A DNA stretch of 64,000 bases, from NCBI GenBank assembly GCA_029582165.1, contig CM055870.1:2257332-2321331 (forward strand). Reading direction: 5' to 3'. Positions 56,737-64,000 of the stretch are shown here, in pieces (the stretch's first letter is position 1; each line of letters opens with the position of its first letter). The notes under the pieces are model-generated. The model worked only from the letters and a program-made list of their open reading frames with translations. It was not told the origin of the DNA and searched no databases. Both the position numbers and the translations under genes were made by a program. The stretch is from Portulaca oleracea (Eukaryota; Streptophyta; Magnoliopsida; Caryophyllales; Portulacaceae).

Positions 56737-57977
56737 CGTTGAAGAAGACGGAGGAGGAAGAGGGTTATGGTTATGGTGGCTAGGGTTTGAGAAAAGAGCT
56801 CCAATGGGCGATGGACGAATACACAAAACCCTCACTAAACCCTGCCAAGACCAGAGAGTAAATTTTGACCAGAAAAAAACTGGAATTTTTCTTGGCTATG
56901 CAATTGAATTGAAAATCGGAAAGCTGGGAATAGGTCGGTTAGGAAATTGGAAGACAGCGCGGCAGCGCCTAGCAAAGATGACTTGGAATTTTAGTACCAT
57001 TGAATATTGGTCGTTAGCACCAACTTTTCCATTATAATTAGCCTATGAAGTTTCTAGATTGCAACGGAAAACTTTTTTTTTAAAAGAAACACATGAATAT
57101 ATATGCCAAAAAACAGTGCAGTAAAAAATTACACAGATGTCAACAAATATTATTTTAAAAAAATATAACTAAAATTTCAATAAATATTTTTTCAAAAACA
57201 ACTAACTTTAACAAATACATATTTTTCAAACAACCAATACAAAAAATAAATCCAAACAACTAGAAATAAACAGCTCATAGACAACAAGACTTTACCAAAC
57301 AAGACCATAGTTAACCCTAGTTTGACACATTACTTTGTGCAATAAAAGAAGCTAGAAACCTAAGTACATGAGTAATGAATCCTGCTTATGCACATTCTTT
57401 TATAAAACATATCTTTTTTGGATAGACGAAACCCTTAAGTTAAAGTTATACATTAGAAATTTAGAATAACACTCACATAATTGATCCCAAAAGGGGAAAA
57501 ACAAAACCTCTAGAGAAACGCAAAAATTACACAATCATTTACTTCGTAATCAGCTATATAGTTATGTATAATATGACTTTAATTAGAGCAAGCTTTCTAG
57601 TGGATGTGTCTTGACAATCAAAACAAAAACTATGGACAATATATATACCCAATCAGTGCAACTACAAGAGATACATATTCCACTGGGAATACAAAGATTA
57701 GAAACCCATTGCCTGACATGGCCTTGCCTCTTTACCATTCCACAAATACAAATGTTGCTTGCCTGCTTCTGTTGATTAGGGTTGTCACACACAATTGATG
57801 AAAGACAGCTAACAGCATACACACCAATGCAATGCAACTTGAAGTAATGTCATGAAACTTGTCTGGCACCTGAGTGAGTTACAGGGTTAGTAACCCTTGT
57901 GCTCTCAAGATCTGCACAAATTGACCTCAAATGACCTAAATCACCCAAGGTGGCTGATTTCAGAGCTATCAAATTGC
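56737..57977. other. Intergenic between GCK and PHO1-family genes
   Basis: 56737-56850 is the GCK gene's 5' UTR side. 57050-57440 is A-rich without features. 57447-57977 is the 3' flank of the PHO1 gene and the source-like copy of the segment duplicated at 30947-32910. Confidence 0.6.
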
Positions 57978-58328
57978 TTAATCTTCCTTTTCTTCTTTGT
58001 CTTCATCATCATCTTTGTGATCATGGTACTGGAATGGCAAGGGAACCGATTTGAAAGCTCTAAATTTGCCAACATTGTTCAAGTGCTCATTTTCCAACCT
58101 GAAACCAAATATACATGTCTCAGAAACTCCAAATGTAACAAGGCACCTTATCATTTTCCATCTATTATTATCAACTTCCGCAACTCCCAATCGAATTTGA
58201 GTTCAATAGAGAATATGAAATTAAGAGGGGATAACTATAGTGACCACCGGGAGTTTCTACTTTCTAGTCCTGCAGAGCTTAACCAGTACACCAGATTACA
58301 ACAATTAACAATGCTTGCATAGAATGAC
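57447..58328. repeat. Segmental duplication partner of 30947-32910
   Basis: 882 bp matching 30947-32910 minus its LINE. It includes the last PHO1 exon (57978-58098) and the start of the intron before it. At ~57720-57745, where the other copy has the LINE, this copy is uninterrupted though slightly diverged. Confidence 0.88.
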
Positions 58329-61300
58329 TGAATGACTGCGAAAATCAGGTTTCAGGTGCAACATGAGTCAGACAAATTGGGATATGTCCAAATTGTTGGA
58401 CAAATTTTCTATCCCACACCCAATTTGTTCCGCAATTAACAAAATCGACAAATCGAGAAATCTAGGTAAGACACAGCATAATTTAGAAGGGCTAGACCTC
58501 TGTCGGGCCTAGTTCGGTGCTAGTGTGACCCCTACCCCTACTTGTATTCACATTGCAGTATACCCCTGTAGATGAGGCGGCCAGTGGTTGTAATACTTAC
58601 CCTTGAAAAAAGTAGTCTCAAATATAGGCAATTTAACAGGCCTAAATAGTGAATAACTACCTGAAGAAGTTCCACATGCCACGTCGAACAATTTCCAAAC
58701 AGGAAATTGTGGTAGAAATAGCTGTCTTCCGCAGACCCTTGATGTTGAACTCTAGAATGAACTGCAACCAAGCAGCTCTTAGAAGGACATTGATGCCCTG
58801 CAAAAATAAGCCTTATTCTCATGAGAGACAGAAAACATATTGAAAGAAACAGACGAGACAGCAAAAGTTTACAGCCAATCACCATAGCTATATAGTAAAC
58901 ACTCTTGTGAGGAACCACCATTTTGTTCCTCAAGCAGAAGTTATGTGAGTTCCATCGCAGAAGCCCCCAATCGACCACAATATCCCAGTATGTATTATAC
59001 ACCACAGCCATGGCTGAGCTGACAAGGGCCATGACCAACCAGGCTGTTCCCTTTTTAAGTTCGTAAACTGTTCTTATAACAACAGCCACCACTGCCATAA
59101 GGTACTTCAGGGCGTTAAACCCATGGACTGAGTCCCTTTCTTGAACTAATCGGCGAAGACACTGTGATGAAGCATGAAATCATCAATACTCTACAGATTA
59201 AAGGCAAATACATACATATAAAAACCCATACCGTCTGACAGCTGGTTGAGTGTTTCATATTTTTTTTAAAGTTCAATTGGTTAAGAAACAATCGGTGGAA
59301 AATAAAAATGAACCTGGAGAAAACGGATCCAATATGGTATGACAGCTATGACATAGTAGAAAGCATCATATACTCCATTATCATGGCATGTGCTTTGTCC
59401 CTTGGGGAAACCTCGCTTACTGTAGTAGCAAGCGTAGAACTCTATGCTTCTAATTGCTGAAATCTGAGGTTATAAAACATATGTAGTTCCGTTAGTGCAT
59501 GATGTAAGATACTTGGATCTAATTCCTAAACTGAAGTAGCAGATGAAGAATACAACCTGACTTGTCAACTGGTCTGCCAAGAAAAAATCTGAAAGTGTAA
59601 CCTGGAAAGAAAGGAAGTTAGTAAATAGAAACTATTTTATCTGATCATCTGACTTCATTAAAAATTTCAGAAAATTTAGTTATTACCTCATAGAAGGGAG
59701 CAAATATACAGCGGAGTAAGTGTCTTATAAGAAAGAAGCGGCTTGAACGATATATGATGTTGAAGGGACAGACAAGGATAATGAGAAGTACCTGCACCAC
59801 ATTGATCACACATTTCGTTCAAAGAAAACCTTGACACTGTTTCGCTTGCTTTTATCAATGAAACATGTTTCATGAACTGTGTTCACCACCGTCTCAACAA
59901 AATATCTATTAACTTTCTCTTACCGAAACCACTAGAACAGGAATTAACTTGGCAAAAGTCTTCGGATCTCCAGCTTTCAAGCCAATAATCAAGTTGAAAT
60001 CCGCTAGGAAAGTAGCAAGAACAAAAACCGCAACTCCAGTGCTGATGAGGAACAATTGCTGGAAACCTAGTTCAGCTCCCTGCTTGATATTGAATATAAA
60101 TGGATAATTGATTCGATACCGCTTCCAAAAGTATATGTCCGTGGCGTACATGAGCATATGCAGGACTAGATACAAAAATAAGCTGCAACGAAGACAAATC
60201 TCAGTAAGGATAAGTGGTAGGAACACTGAAAACTGAAATATTATATAAAACCTTAGAAACATCAAGCTTGCCTGTAAAGTCCAAACATGTTATCCAGGTA
60301 AAAGAAGCCTTCTTCTTTCTTCAAAATCTTCCTTGCCCGTATCAAGAGAATGATCGCAATCACCAATGCAACAGAGCAACCAGAAAAGAAACCTGGAAAA
60401 ACAATAGAAAGCATTTCTTACTAAGCAATTAGACACTCCCACATCTATACCAGAATTTGCATTAATATGAATACATTCCCTTGATTTCATGTTTCTACAA
60501 ACCTGAAAAAAAATGTAACTCTGTGCTTTTCTCTTTTTGGTTGTGGTCGCAGAGTCTTCATGCCTTCCCTCGGTTTTGCACTGAAAAAAATCTTGACAAA
60601 TTTGCTCTCAACTTTCTCCATGAGCTTTGTAACCTGCTCTGGCAACAAAATACTATGGGATCATCAAAAATTCAAAATAATTTCTTATGCACAAGATTCG
60701 TTAACTTCCCCATGGTGAATTCTACTTTGCAGAGGGTTTTTTTTTTCCTACTAGCATTCTTTGTGTTGCATTCGAACCTGTAATTTTGAAATTTCTTGGT
60801 ATGGACAATTGGACATACAGTGAGCAGTCAGATATGGGGTTTCATGACATAGACTCCCAATGTGTACAAGTTGACAACAACACTACAAGCCATATCCAAC
60901 GGTATTTGTTTTTCTTATGCAGGCAAAGACGACGATCATCTTTAGGTAAAGAAATGATTATAGCATCTTCACTGCAGACAAGGAAATTATATTCCCCAAA
61001 AATGGAAAGGGGAACAAAAAGAGTGAGACCTACCTCATCAGAGCTTCCCAGGAAGGACTTGTCCACAATTTTCATGTATAATTTTGATGCATTCCTCGAA
61101 GTGATCTGCATTTATGCATTTTGTCAGTAAAATAATAAAGGGTAATTCCATTTGATAGGCTCCAATTTTTGCCTATTCCAAGTTGTCAACATTGTCTAGA
61201 AGTTGAGCTCTATTACAGGACTAAAAGGCAACATTCACACATTAATTCTGACGTGAGGAACGCTGAATCACATTGTCTAGAAGTTAAGTTCTATTACAGG

Positions 61301-62455
61301 ACTAAAAAGCAACATTTACAAATTAAATGAATGGTTCATGAGGAGTGCTGAACCTTGTCGTATTTCTTCATGATCTTGGCAAAAGCTGAGAGATTCATAA
61401 AACTGGTATTTAGTCAGGAAACAGATCAGCTCATGGCAATCATAGTAACTAAGGTGATGAAGGCAAGAAAAATCAGTACAAAGGGATTGTGGTTCTTCAA
61501 ATATGTGAGGTACCTGTAGCTCTTTAAAAGCTGAAGATTGTGGTAGAATTCTGTAAAAGCAACTTTTAGTTGTTCTTCAACCTCTTTAAACTCTCTCTTG
61601 CTAAAATTCAAGTTTCTACCATTGAGATCTCTTATGAGGCCTCTTATGATTGATATTGGGCCTTCATGCATGTCATTAATTCTGACGTGATCAAGAAGCG
61701 TGCGGAGATCTTTCCTATTTGTCAAGCTATTCATGTTACTGCTGCCTGCTCCACTGTTACTTGATGAAGGAGCTTCTGTACCACAAAAGGAAATTTGAAT
61801 TTGATCCCTTCAATAATACTCATAAAATGAAATTAACTAACCCAAAAATTTAAGGCATAAACTCTTTTACAACAAATTTCAGTAAGTCCACTTTGTTAGC
61901 TTGATCGATACCTCTAGCAGGAGTAGTCGTTGTGGAAGCTTTCTTAGTATCTGGATCGGGCCATTTAAAGCTTGGGTGCTTCACTTTTAGCCGTAATGCA
62001 TCATAAGCATTCATTTGCTTATTTAATTCTTCTGTTTCTTGTGCTACCTTAGCCACCTTCTCTGAATAAAATGCAATGACCTTATTGAGCTCAAAATCCA
62101 GTTGTTTGAAGAACTCGACGTCATGCTCCCTACCTATCTCATCCTGTGGCAACAGGAGAGTTGTTCTGTACATTGTTCTGCTGTTTTCTCCTGCAGTTGG
62201 AGTAATTGGGCTAAACTTTAATACTTGGTCTTCAACATCTCCTTCATTTAGCTTACTTTTAGACTCCACTTTGAGCATTCTAAGGGGGCTGTAAATGGAG
62301 AATTTGTTCTGTATGGTTCTTAAGGGAGTCTGTGGAGTCTTTGGCACTTGGGATGAGCGAATTTGCCTCAGTATTTTTTTCAAACCATCATAGTCCATGT
62401 ACGCATCTACCCACTCCGGCACCATTCGACTCTCGTACACTTTCCCAAACTTCAT
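57978..62455 (-). CDS. PHO1-family phosphate exporter (SPX-EXS), with apparent 1-base frameshift in exon 5
   Basis: Thirteen exons on the minus strand: 62455-61912, 61775-61514, 61402-61354, 61105-61034, 60633-60503, 60392-60272, 60182-59924, 59791-59687, 59601-59557, 59463-59314, 59161-58883, 58797-58661, 58098-57978. The SPX domain ([20 protein letters not shown], later [19 protein letters not shown] and [20 protein letters not shown]) senses inositol pyrophosphates. Membrane helices follow, then the EXS domain (exons 10-13: [48 protein letters not shown]) with an acidic tail. PHO1 proteins load phosphate into xylem. All joins are in phase except exon 5 to 6: exon 5 ends in T8 before CAG and is one base too long for the family frame (HRVTFF, then [11 protein letters not shown]). 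With T7 the product would be 757 residues, normal for the family. Read literally it would stop in exon 6 near 60290. The intron after exon 6 starts with GC. The start Met matches family N-termini. Confidence 0.88.
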
Positions 62456-64000
62456 TTTGTCAATCAAACTTCACCCACAAATGAAACTACAGCTCACTAT
62501 ATCTCCTTTTCCGTTTTTTCTTTTTGTTGTAAATTGACACAAACACACCTGCAAGAAATAAACCCCAGTTTCATCCATCAAAATTGGTATTTCAAAGTTA
62601 AAACAAGCCTTCAACAGTTAAGGCAATGGTAATGTAAATTCATCGATAACAAACTTTGAGCTATGAACAAAGAAGCTATAAATACAAAGAACCAATGGTA
62701 CCATAACAAATAAAACCACAACCACGACATTATCCGGAATATCAATGTTGTGACTTGTTGTGAACATCTTATTGATTAAAGCAACTGCTTGATGATATGA
62801 TTCTTTCAGATACAAAGCATCAAATCGAAAGAAGTACCTGCAGGGGGGTAATGGGTTGTGATCATAACCTTTCGCTCACCAAATCCCATCATAAGCTTCT
62901 GATTTAAGCATCGAACCAAATTTTTACCCAGGCTATGTTTCAACTATGAGTCTATGAGCCAAAGTTTACTATGTTGACTACCACTTCTTCCAACAAAAGT
63001 AGAGTTTCTTCAGCTTACTATAGTACAATGGCACAATGCAGAAGGCTAACTCAGAAGATTTTTAGTATCTTCTGTGTATATAGTCTTATGATCTTTCTCA
63101 ATGTATTAAGTACATCAAACCAGCAAGGATGCCAAGTAAATCAAATCCAAGTAGAATATGTTTAGATTCAGTTCGTAACTTCGAATAACCTAAGATCATA
63201 CTAATGAGTTAAATTCAAAGAAAGAAAGGAACAATTGAAATTGAGAAGAACAGAAACATGAAGCAGCAGCCATACCTGAGCAAAAGTCGACCTAAAATTT
63301 CTCTCATTACATACAATTACTAAATATATATAGCTAACAAATAATTAGTTCGTCCATAAGTTTGTTAATGGCGGATTTCATCAATTCAACTACATAAACA
63401 CTACCAGTACGTATTTCTGAATCAATAATGGATGAAAATTTTAAAAACAAAAACAAGGATTTAGATTCAATAATAGTGGAATATTCCATGAAAATGCCGA
63501 AAATGATTGCGTAAAGCCATTAATTAGGAACAGCAAGTCAATAGATAGAGGGAGGAGAGAGGGAAAGAAGAGACGACCTTCAGAAGTCGCCATTGTTGTC
63601 CGTACATGGGGTTGCTTGAGCGCCGAAACCAGCCTTTTCTGTGGTGTCTCATGGAGTCCATGCCAGAAATTTGACCAAATACTACTGTTCACTTCGTTCC
63701 TTAACTAGCAGCCAATATTCGGGGAAACTATTTTTCGGTACCGCAACTTTTCAAAATTAATTTTGAGGTACCCTTATTTTTTGGGTTAGTAATTATTTGG
63801 TGCTTTTTCGGCATCAATTTTATTCAGTGACCGAAATACCCTTATTATTCTTCTTTAAGAGTATTTCTTAAAAAATGGAAGAACAAGGGTACTTTGGTCA
63901 CTTAACCAAATTAATGACCGAAAAAACACCTAATAATTTTTAATCCAAAAAGTAAGTCTGCAAAATGAAGTTTTGAAAAGTTGCAGACTGAAAACATTTC
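62456..64000. other. PHO1-family gene 5' region
   Basis: A probable 5' UTR intron acceptor (minus strand TTTCTTGCAG) ends at ~62549, and a possible donor (GCTCAG|GTATGG) lies at ~63279, so the leader is likely spliced. A TA-rich patch at ~63324-63332 is the nearest TATA-like sequence. The frame at 63441-63692 (minus) matches no family I recognise. The foldback element at 63711-64000 closes the window. Confidence 0.5.
63711..64000. mobile_element. Foldback element, second copy, cut by window end
   Basis: Begins 'ccaatattcggggaaactat' and shares 'tttttgggttagtaattatt', 'ggtgctttttcgg', 'gaccgaaaaaacacctaata' and 'gttttgaaaagtt' with 47211-47560. The inverted arm is visible at the right edge. 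Confidence 0.8.

Noticed and set aside
63441..63692. 83-residue minus-strand frame upstream of PHO1
   Set aside because: No family resemblance; it probably lies in the promoter or spliced leader of the PHO1-family gene.

Overview
This is a nuclear window from a flowering plant, almost certainly a eudicot. The genes are intron-bearing plant families (GNOM, VIK, PHO1, XXT, NPF), the intergenic DNA is AT-rich and full of miniature transposons, and there are no bacterial-style operons. I cannot name the species. GNOM, VIK and a PHO1-family gene occur in this order. As I recall, the Arabidopsis counterparts At1g13980, At1g14000 and At1g14040 also lie together, so this looks like an ancestral block enlarged by transposons.

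Layout. 2.2-7.0 kb (+): a PET100-like cytochrome c oxidase assembly protein in two exons, separated by a 4.6-kb intron that contains a 1.6-kb internal duplication. 7.5-8.6 kb: an array of about 145-bp tandem repeats. 10.9-12.2 kb (-): an intronless GT34 xyloglucan xylosyltransferase (XXT5-like). 12.8-15.2 kb: transposon debris, including a probable TRIM element. 15.6-22.1 kb (+): the ARF-GEF GNOM. 23.8-30.1 kb (+): the ankyrin-repeat kinase VIK (11 exons). 30.9-36.2 kb: broken copies of neighbouring genes (a PHO1 3' end split by a LINE, and an inverted VIK piece) around a small LRR receptor-like gene (-). 38.1-41.4 kb (-): a chromodomain Ty3/gypsy retrotransposon missing most of pol. 41.5-50.6 kb: no convincing gene, but many MITEs, several with clear target-site duplications. 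51.5-54.5 kb (+): an NPF (NRT1/PTR) transporter gene with a frameshift and no recognisable 5' exons. 56.3-56.7 kb (-): a GCK-domain protein with twin CX9C motifs. 58.0-62.5 kb (-): a 13-exon SPX-EXS phosphate exporter of the PHO1 family, carrying an apparent one-base frameshift in a T run.

The genes do not form one pathway. PET100-like and the GCK/twin-CX9C protein are both mitochondrial by inference; GNOM acts in endosomal/Golgi traffic; XXT builds xyloglucan in the Golgi; VIK is a signalling kinase; PHO1 and NPF are transporters.

I found no convincing new biochemical system. The most informative features are structural. Local duplication produced fragments of VIK and PHO1. Paired filled and empty transposon sites can be read inside this one window. 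Two transporter genes carry single-base disruptions that could be real pseudogenisation or assembly errors.
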